Source of the DNA: Romanomermis culicivorax
Lineage: Eukaryota; Nematoda; Enoplea; Mermithida; Mermithidae
Reading direction: 5' to 3'
NCBI GenBank assembly: GCA_963922205.1
Contig: CAWUHX010000146.1
Location: 186,001 to 250,000, forward strand
DNA: 64,000 nt
Shown: one piece after another, positions 44,368-57,123 of the stretch
How the letters are laid out: every line of letters begins with the position of its first letter
Position numbering within the stretch: position 1 is the first letter of the stretch
The notes under the pieces: model-generated
What the model was told of the DNA's origin: nothing
Seen by the model: the letters and a program-made list of their open reading frames with translations, nothing else
Databases searched by the model: none
Position numbers and translations under genes: made by a program

Positions 44368-45434
44368 TTGGATTTAAAATTGACAGATATTTTCAAAAAT
44401 ATTGGTAGAAATAGCTCAAAAAAGTACTTCAATAGTTTTCACTTGGAAAACGAAGTACTATATCCTGAGAATATCCACAGAAAGAATCAACTGGTGGTCC
44501 CTACAAGGCTTAGATATCTGTTATTGCATCAATATTACAGCAACACCCTGATGGGTCATTGGGGGATTGATCAGATAATTGCTAAAATCGGAAATAGATT
44601 TTAGTGGCCAAACATGGAAGATGACATAATTAAATGGGTCAAATCATGTGTAGTATGCCAATTATGTCACCCAGTAATGAACCAAATACAGCCTTTGAAT
44701 CTACACATGAGAAATAGTAGCCATGGATGTAGTTAGTATTTCACCATTAAGGGAAAAATGACTGTACGTGATTGTTTTCATGGATTACTTCACAAAGTGG
44801 GTCGAAGCCAAATGCATACTGGACCAAAAGGTTGACACAATAGTGAGAGCATTTATGGAAAAAGTCGTATACACACAGGGGATGCCGAAACACCAATTGA
44901 GTGATCAAGGGTCTGCTTATATGTCTCAATTAATGACAGATGTTTGTGATCTACGTAAATTCAAGAAAATTCGTACAACACCATATCTTCCACAATGTAA
45001 TGGTATGATGGAGCGATTTAATCATACACTTATCGAACAAATTTGGAGAGTAGCAATAACTGACCCCAACAATTGGCCACACTATCTTGAACAAATCTTA
45101 TTTGCCTACCGAGTTATGCCCCATAGAACAATAAAAAATTCACTGCATCCTTCTATATGGCCAGGAGGCAATACTCCAATTGGATCAAGAAATTGCCTGG
45201 CCAATAATTACTCAAAATAATTATGATGCCTATAAATACATGCAAACAGAGCATTTCCATAGCATGTATAAAACTATCAACAAAAATCACAAAAAAGCAG
45301 CAGCAGAGAGAAAATTACAGTATGATAAAAAGCCTTGCAAGAAGACTTTCCAGGTGGGGGAAAACTTGTTCCCTACCAGGAAGGCATTATCAAAGGAAAG
45401 GCCGTTACAACCAACAATGGACCCTATGAGTTGA
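44368..45434 (+). pseudogene. pol: LTR-A integrase
   Basis: Zinc-binding domain: YLLLHQYYSNTLMGHWG, stop in place of the usual aromatic before WPNMEDDIIKW, and CVVCQLC (HHCC). Core: AMDVVSISP (first Asp), a TGA, then VIVFMDYFTKWVEAKC, HQLSDQGSAY (second Asp, residue 46 of the 44768 frame) and GMMERFNHTLIEQ (Glu, residue 82): exactly 35 residues between, as in D-D-35-E. The C-terminal part (KTFQVGENLFPTRKAL) shifts frame at about 45180-45230. Inserts the cDNA. Confidence 0.9.
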
Positions 45435-46258
45435 TAGATACAGAAAACATTGATAAAAATGTAACAAAAATACATCACACCAGGAAACCTGATTTGTGTG
45501 TACAAATTGTATCAATGAATCGCATAATGCCCTTTTTATGTGAATGCCAGAATTTTACTGTATGTAATAATTCACTTTTATCATTTTATTTTGCATTTTA
45601 TTCGAATTTGTTTTATTTATATCTTATGTGTGAAAAAGTTGCGAAATTCCCCTTTTCAGTATCAATTTTATTCAAAAGTCTATTTTTGGGTATTTTATGA
45701 CATTTTTAAGGCACTGATCAAAAGGCAAGCACCAAAAATTTTAATTTATGGGCCGAATAATATTTTTTCACATGCTCAGTGTGAAAAATTTGAATATTTT
45801 TATAAGTCCCAATCCACTCCCAACAATTTTTTTCGACATAGTAGTCTTACCATGGAGAAATTTTTCAGATTCAAGTATGGATATTTTAATTTTTTGATTT
45901 TAATTATTAACCGGACAATTCAAGAATTTTGGATTGCGATGACGTATGGAACCCTCAAGTACTGTCGAAACTGACATAAATTTCGGCCAAGCCCAAGAAT
46001 GCCAAGATAACACTAATTTCGTGCTAAGCAGCAAGTTTGAGGAAGAAGAATTATATTTTGAAGAGAAAATAGATGAAATGTGACTCTAAATTGACAGGCC
46101 AGCAATTCATATGCTGAGGATTTTGGGTGTTTGTGAGCCCGATCAACTCCTTATGTCCAAATTTATTCTTGAGCATTTGAGTCGTTTAGTTTAGAAATCT
46201 TCAAGAAATCGATAGTTCAAAAATTAAATGATAATTTTAAAATTATAATGTTCGGCGT
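45435..46258 (+). other. LTR-A spacer between integrase and ORF3
   Basis: Two overlapping open frames (45335-45700, 45540-45974) are rich in Phe/Tyr/Ile/Leu, but the sequence is AT-rich and I see no domain. The equivalent interval of element B (56604-57123) is likewise aromatic-rich and poorly conserved. Could be untranslated sequence needed for ORF3 expression. Confidence 0.35.
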
Positions 46259-46660
46259 ATGGTTTGGTCAACGAACATATGTAACTATTTTTCCTCTCTA
46301 TCCATTGTACAACACACGGTCATTGAGTCGGGAATAAAGTCGTTTATTAGAAGTATTAATGATTCAAAATTGCGAGGAAGAATCGTCATAGCCCTAAATA
46401 GAAAAAGCAGAATAAAACCAAGGGTGTCAGGCGCTAAACCATCCGATGTGTTGAGACTCCTAACTATTTTAACAATGATGGGTAAAACCTTCATCGTTGA
46501 TTTAAAATTTTGGGAGAAGGACAATTTTCCAAGAATTTATAGGACCATTTTTTGCCAAGATAATATTATCATCAGTTTCCACATTAAGGAGGACATAACC
46601 CTCTTGTTGACAGGTATCTTGAAGCCGAAAATAACAGGCCAGGAAAAGATGCAATGACAT
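46259..46660 (+). pseudogene. LTR-A ORF3: DEDDy 3'-5' exonuclease-like domain, first half
   Basis: 132-codon frame. Residues ~40-125 follow the RNase D/WRN exonuclease layout: a strand with RIVIALNRKS (motif I, where the family has D-x-E; here Asn-x-Lys at codons 46397 and 46403), a second strand (GKTFIVDL), a helix, and NIIISFHIKEDITLLL (motif II, Asp at residue 112). It corresponds to element B at 57850-58110, where motif I is FDTE. The motif I acids are lost here by G-to-A type changes. Frame shifts to the next segment at about 46650. Confidence 0.6.
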
Positions 46661-47633
46661 GGATTACATACTTTCCTGTTTCATTTATGACCTAGAAATA
46701 GTCATAAATGAGATGAAGGATGAACCAAAAGCATGAATGGCTGCAATTAGCCCTGAAGCAGTGAATCTTAAAGCACTAATTACAGAATTGGCATTTTTGT
46801 GGGTTGACGCCTATAAAATTTCTTGGGGCTAATTGAACTCCTTGGAGTTTAGACAATTAATGGACACAGACAAACTATCCATGGAAGTTTTACGATATGC
46901 GATGTTGGATGCGAAGGGGTCATTATTGTGCTTCCTAGCCCTTTTGTGATATGGATTTGCTCAAAACGTACAAAATTGTTTCCAACTATTTCCCCATGAT
47001 ACCATAGAACCAGAAATGATTGCCAATTTGGCAAAAAGATTTCCGGAAACATTCGAAAACAAACAAAAAGAAGAGGATTGGAAAGAGGCATATGAAACAC
47101 AAGAAATATGCAATAACACCTCTGCATTGTACTTTATGATGCGAGGAGAGGCGACAGCCACCCATAAATTGGCAGAGGAACAAGCCTCTGGAGACTTCTT
47201 CTGCCCACCAAACATCTCAAATTGTGATGCTGAAATAAAACCGCTACCAAGAGGTTGGTACATGTGGATTGATAAAAAAGTGAAAACACCCAAAAAGAAA
47301 AAGGTTTGCAACAAAGATGAAGAACCTGAGAACTTTCTTGACTTGTACCATTTTTTGGTGGTGAAATCATTCAGAAAAACCATTGAAATGAAAGACATCA
47401 AAGACGGAAAAGTACGGCAAGGGATAGCACCGCTGTCGAATAATATTCGGGAACAAAACATCGCCCCACGAGACCACTGTAGAAGTAAAATTAGTCTCGA
47501 AATTGTACCAGTTTTGCAAGAGCTATCCCAGAAACGCATCAATCCTGTCATTTACTTCCTGTGGCCACATTCAGCACAGGAATGGAAGGTATGGATACCA
47601 AGTTTCACATCGGGAAAATGGGCAGACCTTTAG
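46650..47633 (+). pseudogene. LTR-A ORF3: exonuclease second half and conserved C-terminal extension
   Basis: One frame with four stops (about 46719, 46831, 46947 and the end at 47633). CFIYDLEIV (expected Asp of motif III region, family FDT), then TDKLSMEVLRYAMLDAKGS, the DEDDy motif Y-x3-D (Tyr 46896, Asp 46908). Beyond this, FLALL, YGF and LFPHDTIEPEMIANL parallel element B's FLAFSHYGF and LFPHDSLDATEINHL. Then an RGW block and KTPKKKKVCNKDE, opposite B's VPKKKKKKQKDE. The extension has no domain I recognise. Confidence 0.65.
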
Positions 47634-47666
47634 AAAACTAATAAGGAGTGATTCACATTTGCGAAA

Positions 47667-48509
47667 ATGATAGGCCAAGACATGGAGGACAACACAGTGA
47701 TGCAAGAAATGGCCAAATTATTGGAAAGATGCCCAGCTTCACCTACCCAGAAATTGATACAAAATGTATTCTGTGTGTTAATAATTATGTTTGTACCAAG
47801 AATGCCGATAGAGCAAGTATATGAAGAACAAATGAGTTTTTGCGACAATACCGTATACTTAATTCATTGCCACTTCTTCAACATATTTCTTTTCCTGAAT
47901 ATTCATGTTGCAAACCAAAGCTTGATATATTGGAATTCGGCAGCTCCCATATTCGAGGCTAAAGATATTAATCAACCCTCAACCTCGAGAACTTTTAAGT
48001 CAGTCTCTAAATGGCATGAAACTGATCTAATTCCCGGAGCAGAAGTTGTAATCCCGACTTGCCAGGGTCCTAATGAAATAGTTTTTTTGGATCAGACAGT
48101 TCATAAAATCAGTAATAACGAAACTTTATCTATTTTAGACCAACCAATAGACCAAGAACAGCCTCAAGAAATAATTATTGCCAATCCCCCTATTGCCATC
48201 ACACCTGCGATTGGGAGTGAAGATGTTATATGTGTAGAAAAGTTGATAGAAGTAATTGAGACTGTGGAAAAAAGATCGACTGCATTAGACATATTGATGG
48301 ATGCCATCAAAATAATGAAAGAAAAAATTGAAACATTGGAGAAAGATCATTATGGGAAGGAAGCCGTAGAGCTAGTGAAGAAAATTCAAACAAACAATGA
48401 AGAAGATGAGTCTACGAGTGAAGAACAGGATGTGGAAGTGGTATTGGAAGCTGCAAGTGAAGAGGATGATTATCTGGAGGCAAACACCTTTCCCGTACCT
48501 GCCATTTAA
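47667..48509 (+). CDS. LTR-A ORF3 tail plus acidic coiled-coil-like region
   Basis: 280 uninterrupted codons. The first ~85 (MAKLLERCPASPTQKLIQN, CVLIIMFVPRMPIEQ, CHFFNIFLFLNI) resemble the end of element B's ORF3 (LERKPFF..., [29 protein letters not shown]), so this is probably the continuation of ORF3 after a short break at 47633-47667. The rest is acidic and helical: KLIEVIETVEKRSTALDILM, IKIMKEKIETLEKDH, ending EEDDYLEANTFPVPAI, with likely coiled coil. Function unknown. It ends 58 bp before the next frame. Confidence 0.5.
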   Translation: MIGQDMEDNTVMQEMAKLLERCPASPTQKLIQNVFCVLIIMFVPRMPIEQVYEEQMSFCDNTVYLIHCHFFNIFLFLNIHVANQSLIYWNSAAPIFEAKDINQPSTSRTFKSVSKWHETDLIPGAEVVIPTCQGPNEIVFLDQTVHKISNNETLSILDQPIDQEQPQEIIIANPPIAITPAIGSEDVICVEKLIEVIETVEKRSTALDILMDAIKIMKEKIETLEKDHYGKEAVELVKKIQTNNEEDESTSEEQDVEVVLEAASEEDDYLEANTFPVPAI

Positions 48510-48566
48510 GCTAAGGCTAGTGGGCAGGGTGTAGAGGAAATAACAAACTCGGAGTGATTTTCCAAA

Positions 48567-48967
48567 GTGATGAAAGAGAAACAGGAAATGAAACAACAGT
48601 GGTTAAGTAAACAAGAAAATGAAGAAGAATTGGAGAAAATTAGGAGTGGTAAAGTCTGCCAACCACCAATGAACCGATATGATGGCTTAAAATATCAGAG
48701 AGGTCTAGGACAATGTGGGAAAGCCCTAAACAAAGCCTTGGCGCAAGGAAATATGTAGTCGATTTTCAATATGGATGGGTTCCCCTATCAAGTCCATGCA
48801 TCCATAAATATCTAGTACATGTACTTCCCACATTTGATGAAGAAGTGGCAAAAATGACCTCGAAGCTTATAAATAATATCTACGACAAAGCCAGGGCATT
48901 CGATATTACGAGCTCCAATGCCATGTACTCCAGGCGAACCTTCCCAAATAACTATGAAATATTTTAG
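48567..48967 (+). pseudogene. LTR-A frame with possible partial G-patch
   Basis: Frame 48567-48758: a charged helix (KEKQEMKQQWLSKQENEEEL) and then NRYDGLKYQRGLGQCGKAL, whose GLG-x2-G spacing recalls a G-patch, an RNA-binding module also found in some retroviral pol proteins. A frameshift leads to 48713-48967 (VVDFQYGWVPLSSPCIHKYL...). The G-patch idea rests on few residues; treat as unrecognised. Confidence 0.3.
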
Positions 48968-49460
48968 AGAGACAATTGTAGGAATGGACGACGACTCGCC
49001 CCACATGGTAAGCGTATGGAGCAGCAGTATGGGCCTGTGAATGTCTCTTTATGAAATTGTTGCAATTAAGCAGAATACTGCAAAATTTTGCCAGCTTTCA
49101 TTGCCAAGCACACCCGTTTGTGGTGATGAAATTACAAAGGGAATGTAACCGAGAACTCCCAGCCTAGAATTTAGCCATCAGGCTATATATCAGTCCTGCC
49201 AAACACAAGCATCTGGACTAGCCTTCCCATTAGCTGAAGCAGTATTCGAGGACAAGAAAGATTCCGAACCAATGTATACAAATATGCAAGTATGGAAAAA
49301 GGAGGTAGACAATACAGATCCGAGGATACGTTTTTCGGAAGTCATTGATTGGAAAAAGGCGAAAAGCATACTTGACATAGAAAAAGGATTGAAGTCTTCA
49401 AAAATTGAATACAAGGTTCCCCAGCCCTACAATAGGACTGGGACAACAAAAGTATCCAAG
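48968..49460 (+). other. LTR-A region with short broken frames
   Basis: Only a 64-codon frame (49272-49466) with no recognised motif. Confidence 0.3.
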
Positions 49461-49900
49461 CGTTGAACCAAAAAATCGATCAAAGGACAGCCAAGGAAAG
49501 AATCCGAGTCACCAAATAGAGATAGAAAGCAGAAACACAAAAGCTACCATGGGGAAGAAAGATAGAAAGAAAGATTGATATCGAAAGAAAAGAAACGAAA
49601 AGAGGACAAAGACCAAAACGAAAAGCATAAAGTAGAGGAAAGCAAAGTTAAGAAACAGTAGGAGGAAAGGGAAAGATCGGAAGACCGTACAGGAGAACAA
49701 GAAAAGGAGGAATGGCACGGCAAAAAAGGCCATAAATCCCGCTGTCATAAAAGGACGCCTGTGTATTATCAATGTGATGATCACCTGGATGTGTCCTATG
49801 CCAGCCGAACAAGCTCACTGGATAGGGCAAGGAACGAGGAAACCATTCAACCAGGTGCAAGAATGAATGATCCTAAGGCAATGGGCCAGGCGCTTTGATG
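49461..49900 (+). pseudogene. LTR-A Lys/Arg/Glu-rich region
   Basis: Plus-strand translation through several stops is extremely charged (ESPNRDRKQKHKSYH, SKEKKRKEDKDQNEKHKVEE, KKGHKSRCHKRTP), reminiscent of a basic RNA-binding or nuclear-targeting tail. The opposite-strand hydrophobic frame here is its shadow. Function unknown. Confidence 0.35.
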
Positions 49901-50814
49901 TATTTACCGCCAAATTACCCAAGATTGCCTATGGTAGGTATTGATGCATTAAATCGCCCAATTATTATTATCACCAATTTCTGATACCGCTGTCAATGAA
50001 CATGCTGCTGCCGAATTTTATTCCCCCTGTTCGAATGGGGCAAACAGAGGAAAGAATGGGAAACACGCAGCAGCAAGGTGGGTTCCCTATGCAGCAAAGA
50101 CTGCCATCAGCAGGCAATCCAGACTATGTGTAGCTGTTGAAAAGAGACCTGGCAATTGGCCAACCAGGCAGGGACCAAAGCGGCCACAGAGATAAGTAAT
50201 GTGTTGTGAAACCATGGACCTTGCTCTTTGTGAGGTCATGGAAGAATGTATGTCATAATCAATTTTCAAATTCTGTAAAGTTAATTCCTATTTCTGTTGC
50301 AAAACAAAACTTTTGATTGTGCTATATATCGCCTTCCTTTTGATCGTGCCTTGCAATTGCCTTAAAATTTTTTTTTGACTTGTAATATTTTCGAGAAATC
50401 TCGTATAAAAATTGTTTTTTTTTCGGCATTGAAAAGGGTGAATTTCACGAAATTTCTATTTTTATTTTTGCAATATCTTCCTCGCCATTTCAAAAAATCA
50501 ATATAATTTTCAAATTACAAAATTTTCAACTCAAATTCCTTATATAGCACGAGCCATATTGAAATATTTGTTTACCTTTTGATAATGCAGACCTACTTTA
50601 GCACAAATACCATATTTCTTGACTCAAAATCTAGACAGTCAAAGGCATAGAAGATTCGGCTTTCGGGCATCCTTTTTCCCTGAGCTAGGACTTACCAAAG
50701 GCATTACAGGGTCAGTGTTTGGCCAAGGGGCCAGTGGAGAAGACTGGTGGGATTGATGTGAGTGGGCCTACCACCACCCCAATAACACCCCCTCCAGAGA
50801 GGATGGAGTCACGT
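49901..50814 (+). other. LTR-A 3' untranslated part before the nested insertion
   Basis: No coding signal beyond a short Ala/Arg-rich broken frame to about 50200; then AT-rich sequence. Ends at the 5' LTR of element B. Confidence 0.4.
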
Positions 50815-51351
50815 TGTAGTGTGTTTCCGCTGATTTCGTCATTTTTGTCAATCCGTGCATGAGGCCCGCAAGTACCAAGTGGAGCAAGCAACGCGGACCA
50901 TCAACAGCCATCTTACTGTAGCGCACGTTGGTATGCGTGCGCTGACTCTCTCTTAGTATATATAATATATTGTTTTCATTTTCGTGCGCTCAACACTTGT
51001 TTTATATTATACTCATTGCCTCCCCCCAGGCCTCATCACTTTATGTTTTTCTCCCTAGTGCGTGGGAGTGATTTATGTGCGCTCTCGCCCAGCCTCTTTG
51101 TAAGTAAGTGTTGTTATTGCATAAAGGTAAATTTGTAGAAAGTCTCTCTTTTTGTGTGATTATTTTCAGTTGGGAGACAAATTAAGGAAGTACCTCTCCT
51201 TAATTTGTAGGGTAATCAGTGTCGGGTTTAAGTACTATTAGTTAAGTTAATTGGGTAAGTGTGGGTGTGGGAAATACGTACATTAAGGAGGAACCCTGGG
51301 ATCACACTCCTGCGTAACTCATCGATCCCCGACTCATTTACAAATACAACA
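50815..51351 (+). repeat. 5' LTR of LTR-B
   Basis: TGTAGTGTG...AAATACAACA. About 40 substitutions separate it from the 3' copy, many of them C/T or G/A, and no gaps are needed. Confidence 0.95.
50953..50972 (+). promoter_or_regulatory. TATA-like promoter element in LTR-B
   Basis: TTAGTATATATAATATATTG, about 140 bp into the LTR and conserved without change in the 3' LTR (at about 62888), while flanking bases have diverged. A plausible core promoter for the genomic RNA. Confidence 0.55.
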
Positions 51352-51375
51352 CTGGTGACTGTTTGGATTGTACGC
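51352..51375 (+). promoter_or_regulatory. Primer-binding site of LTR-B
   Basis: One base after the LTR: TGGTGACTGTTTGGATTG. The first ten bases equal those of LTR-A at the same position, so both elements use the same primer. The tRNA is not identified. Confidence 0.7.
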
Positions 51376-51442
51376 TTCCTTTCCCCACTGTTGCCCTGCA
51401 TCGGAATACGACCCCAAGTTTCAAAATTCAACCACACCGTAG

Positions 51443-54103
<2,661 letters not shown>

Positions 54104-54363
54104 CATCTGCGGCCCCGATCGTGAGCCCAGGGATCATTTGTTGGAATGCAACCCGCCATGCTTTCTGAGATCCATGCCACATCTGTTTGTTGGTTTGCCA
54201 GATTGACAATCTCACGCCATCATCAAAGACTTTCGTCCGCAAATACGCCTCTACCAGAGCTTTCCAAATCCCAATTAAACTTGGTGCCGTCAAGGCACAC
54301 GCGCTCATAGACACGGGTGCCCAATGCTCAGTACTGTCTTCAGGACTAGTCAAAGGCGCTTCT
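54104..54363 (+). pseudogene. LTR-B aspartic protease (N-terminal half)
   Basis: In the frame of the RNase H segment: FQIPIKLGAVKAHALIDTGA then QCSVLSSGL, with catalytic Asp at 54310-54312 in a perfect L-I-D-T-G-A signature. The second half (ILGxDFL) is missing: a TAA follows at 54364-54366 and then sequence from the RT thumb. The deletion therefore starts inside protease. Confidence 0.8.
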
Positions 54364-54365
54364 TA

Positions 54366-54409
54366 ATGGGACATCTTCTTAACGCCGATGGGACATCTTC
54401 TTAACGCCA
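54366..54409 (+). repeat. 22-bp tandem duplication at the RT deletion junction
   Basis: Two copies, 54366-54387 and 54388-54409, of ATGGGACATCTTCTTAACGC followed by CG or CA (one mismatch). The second copy encodes the native GHLLNANG thumb motif. It marks the junction where roughly 0.9-1.3 kb of protease/RT has been lost. Confidence 0.85.
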
Positions 54410-54560
54410 ATGGAATCGCTGCCGATCCAGACAAAGTCAAGGCTATCGACGAGTATGAATTCCCGACTACCAAAAAAGGTATGCAAAGTTTTTTAGGTCT
54501 AGTCCAATGGTGCAAATGATTTATCCCGAAATTGGCGACTTTGTCCAGTCCTTTGTATAA
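54388..54560 (+). pseudogene. LTR-B reverse transcriptase remnant (thumb only)
   Basis: GHLLNANGIAADPDKVKAID, then FPTTKKGMQSFLGLVQWCK, a TGA at 54517-54519 and [16 protein letters not shown]: the connection/thumb of Ty3/gypsy RT. Fingers and palm, including YxDD, are absent. Confidence 0.85.
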
Positions 54561-55512
54561 ACTACTACAAAAAGAGGCTCAATATATCTTCACTGAAGAA
54601 CACTATACGGCATTCGAAGGCATCAAGAGAGCTCTTACATCATCGCCTTTCCTCCACTACCTGGTGTACGATGGTAAAGCCCAATTTGTTATTCAAACCG
54701 ACGCCAGCACAACCGCCATTGAAGCAATTCTGTACCAGCAAAATGGCAACCACCAATGGGTCATCGCCTACAACAGCCACATACTGACCGATGCCAAAAC
54801 CCACTACAGCACAACTGAACGCGAGTGCCTCGCCATTGTCTACGGCTTTTGGATGTACTGCCACTACGTATACAGCCAAAAGGTAATCGTTCCCACTGAT
54901 CACAAGCCCCTCGAATGGCTCAAAGATGAAAAACACAGAAACTTGCGCCTCCAACACTTCGCTATCAATCTTCAAGATTATGATTACAAAGTCCAATACA
55001 TCAAAGGCAAAGACAATGCCTGCACGGATTTCTTGTCCAGGAAAGATGACCACGAGAAACCACCAGTTCGGAACACCAAAGACTTAACCGCTGAAATTTT
55101 TCGAAAAAATTTTCGCCCTGCTGGTGCATTATCAGAGGCCGACTTAACAGTACCCAATATACTCCCAGCAGCAGTTTTGCCGCCTATGGAAATTGACGTG
55201 AACTTTAACATCATCACCCGTGCAATGACCAAAAAGATCATCAGTCAACCCACACTCCCCAGTCACATGCCATTGGCTGCCGATTACGCCCCACCTCCAG
55301 TCGAAGCCATAAATATCGCCTCCCAGGATGAAGTCTCACGAGCACAGGTCGCTGATCCAGCTATCACCACACTCAACCCCTCTCTACAAATCCCCAACAT
55401 CGCAAAGCACCCGCCGATTCTCTTCACAGAAGATGGACTTTTGTATCCACAAATCAAAGATATCAAGCAATTGGTCATTCCCACATCCATGGTCGATCAA
55501 ACGCTTCATTAA
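54532..55512 (+). pseudogene. pol: LTR-B RNase H and start of integrase
   Basis: Uninterrupted frame of 326 codons. RNase [18 protein letters not shown] (Asp), [15 protein letters not shown] (Glu), [13 protein letters not shown] (Asp), and [12 protein letters not shown] at its end; all catalytic acids are present. A linker of ~100 residues leads to the integrase N-terminus ([20 protein letters not shown]). A TAA at 55510-55512 breaks it where the zinc-binding histidines begin (LH, stop, FHG). Confidence 0.88.
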
Positions 55513-56600
55513 TTCCACGGCGCAAAAATTTTGAACCACCAAGGATCCACCCCCAAACTGGCAGCCATCACAGCTCATTTTTGGTGGCCCCACATGGAAG
55601 AAAAAGTCCGCGATTGGATCAAGTCCTGCAAAATTTGTCAATTGACGTCCCCGCCCACATTGCCGCCTCTGCCGCTGTTGCGGATCCAGCCCAAGCACCC
55701 TTTCCAGATTGTCGCCACCGATATTGTCAACATATCACCGGTAGGTGAGAAACGCCCATACGTTATTGTTTCTCAGGATTATTTTACGAAATGGGTCTCC
55801 ACACATCCCATCCCCGATCAAAAGGCTTCAACCATCGTCGAATGCTTCATGAACAACGTCCTCCTCACGCATGGTAGCCTGCTTGTCCTTCTTTCCGATC
55901 AAGGTGGATGTTTCACGTCAAAGATCATGCAGGATATTTGTGACCTACTCATAATATGGAAAGTCAAAACAACAATGTATCATCCCCAGTGCAACGGAAT
56001 GGTCGAGAGCTTCAATCAAACATTAATTGCTCAACTAAAGAAGTGCACCGCTGACGACCCGGACAATGGGAGCCCTACTTGCCGTATACTATATTCACCT
56101 ACAACGCCACGCCGCATATGGCCATGCGTCACTCACCCTTCAGCTTATCAGGAGGCTACGAACCACGCATAACTTTCGACTACGATTGCACTCACCGACT
56201 CACACTACCGCTCAATTACGAGGCGTACCAGCATATCCTCACCCAAGTGCAACTAAAGATGCACGAGAAAATCAAAGCTAACCTTGATGTAGCCACCGTG
56301 GTCAGTAAAGAATACTTCGATCAAAAAGCCCGAACACGTGATTTCACCATCAAGGACCTTGTTCTCTTGACCAAAACACGAAAGGCGAACAAAATCCAAC
56401 CTGATTTCATTGGACCCTTTATTATCACGGTCACGTCCCGGGAAGCCCAAAACGTCCTCACCATTGATTCACTCGATACGCCCCGCCAGCCACAAACCGT
56501 TTCCATGACGCGACTGAAACCATTCATACCGGGCCCTGCCAAAGACATCTTTGACCTCGAAACCGGCGGACCACGTTTGCCCCACACTTCACACTGCCAA
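55513..56600 (+). pseudogene. pol: LTR-B integrase
   Basis: Frame 55531-56172: zinc domain with [25 protein letters not shown] and CKICQL; core with TDIVNISP (Asp 64), [10 protein letters not shown] (Asp 123) and [11 protein letters not shown] (Glu 159): 35 residues between the last two, as in D-D-35-E. A frameshift near 56070-56090 moves to 56079-56603 ([48 protein letters not shown]), the C-terminal SH3-like part. With the TAA at 55510 and the shift it is inactive as written, but the DDE triad is intact. Confidence 0.9.
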
Positions 56601-56603
56601 TAG

Positions 56604-57123
56604 TTTGCTTTGAAATTTTCTTTTGTGATATGGCGCTCATCATGCCGAGTTGTACATAACTCCCGCATTTTCTTTAATTTAGATCCTGGGGACGATGTTG
56701 ACGAGCCAACGACTACGGACTAAGTGTAATCCGTTTGGTTACATTCTCTCCGCCCAATTCATCACCAGCGAAAACTTTTATGACTTCACACCATCGCCTT
56801 ACACCTTCCTCGTTTTCTACACTTTCATGTAGGAGGGGGGATCTTCTTTAATGTTAGGTTCTGTTCCACGCGAGGCCATTCGGTTTACTTCCGCCCAACC
56901 CTGGCCACATTCACTCTCATAAGACTAACTGGGAAAGGTTGATTGTAGCTCCCATTAACATAGTGGTGTTTGTATTGCTTTGTCATAATCATAGTTTTGC
57001 ATTTTCCTACTTTACACTTTTTTCACCTTTCAGCGGCTTATTCTTTACTTATTTCATTTCTATTTCTCGCTTCCGCCTGCAACAGCCATATTTTCCAGTC
57101 ACTCTCAAAAATATTTTTTCAAC
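56604..57123 (+). other. LTR-B interval between integrase and ORF3, with polypurine-like tract
   Basis: Non-coding apart from a 62-codon aromatic-rich frame (56939-57127). TAGGAGGGGGGATC at about 56829-56842 resembles the polypurine tracts before the LTRs, and TGTTAGG follows a few bases later. TTTTCTTTAATTTAG at 56667-56681 would fit a splice acceptor. These could be a second plus-strand initiation site and a signal for a spliced ORF3 mRNA, or an ancestral 3' end. Confidence 0.4.

Noticed and set aside
43140-46410. APOBEC-like G-to-A hypermutation of element A
   Set aside because: TGG-to-TAG and GAA-to-AAA type changes are present, but so are many other substitutions and indels, and no intact copy is available to polarise them.
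46961-47551. 196-residue minus-strand frame
   Set aside because: Antisense of the LTR-A ORF3 extension, which has a counterpart on the plus strand of B; the minus frame has none.
39710-49900. Alternative genetic code as explanation of the many in-frame stops
   Set aside because: All three stop codons occur, often at conserved residues of different kinds (Arg, Trp, aromatic), together with frameshifts. The MADF gene in the same window ends normally and needs no reassignment. Decay is simpler.
54640-55053. 137-residue minus-strand frame
   Set aside because: Antisense shadow of the RNase H coding strand of LTR-B; no motif of its own. The same applies to other minus frames between 51 and 62 kb.
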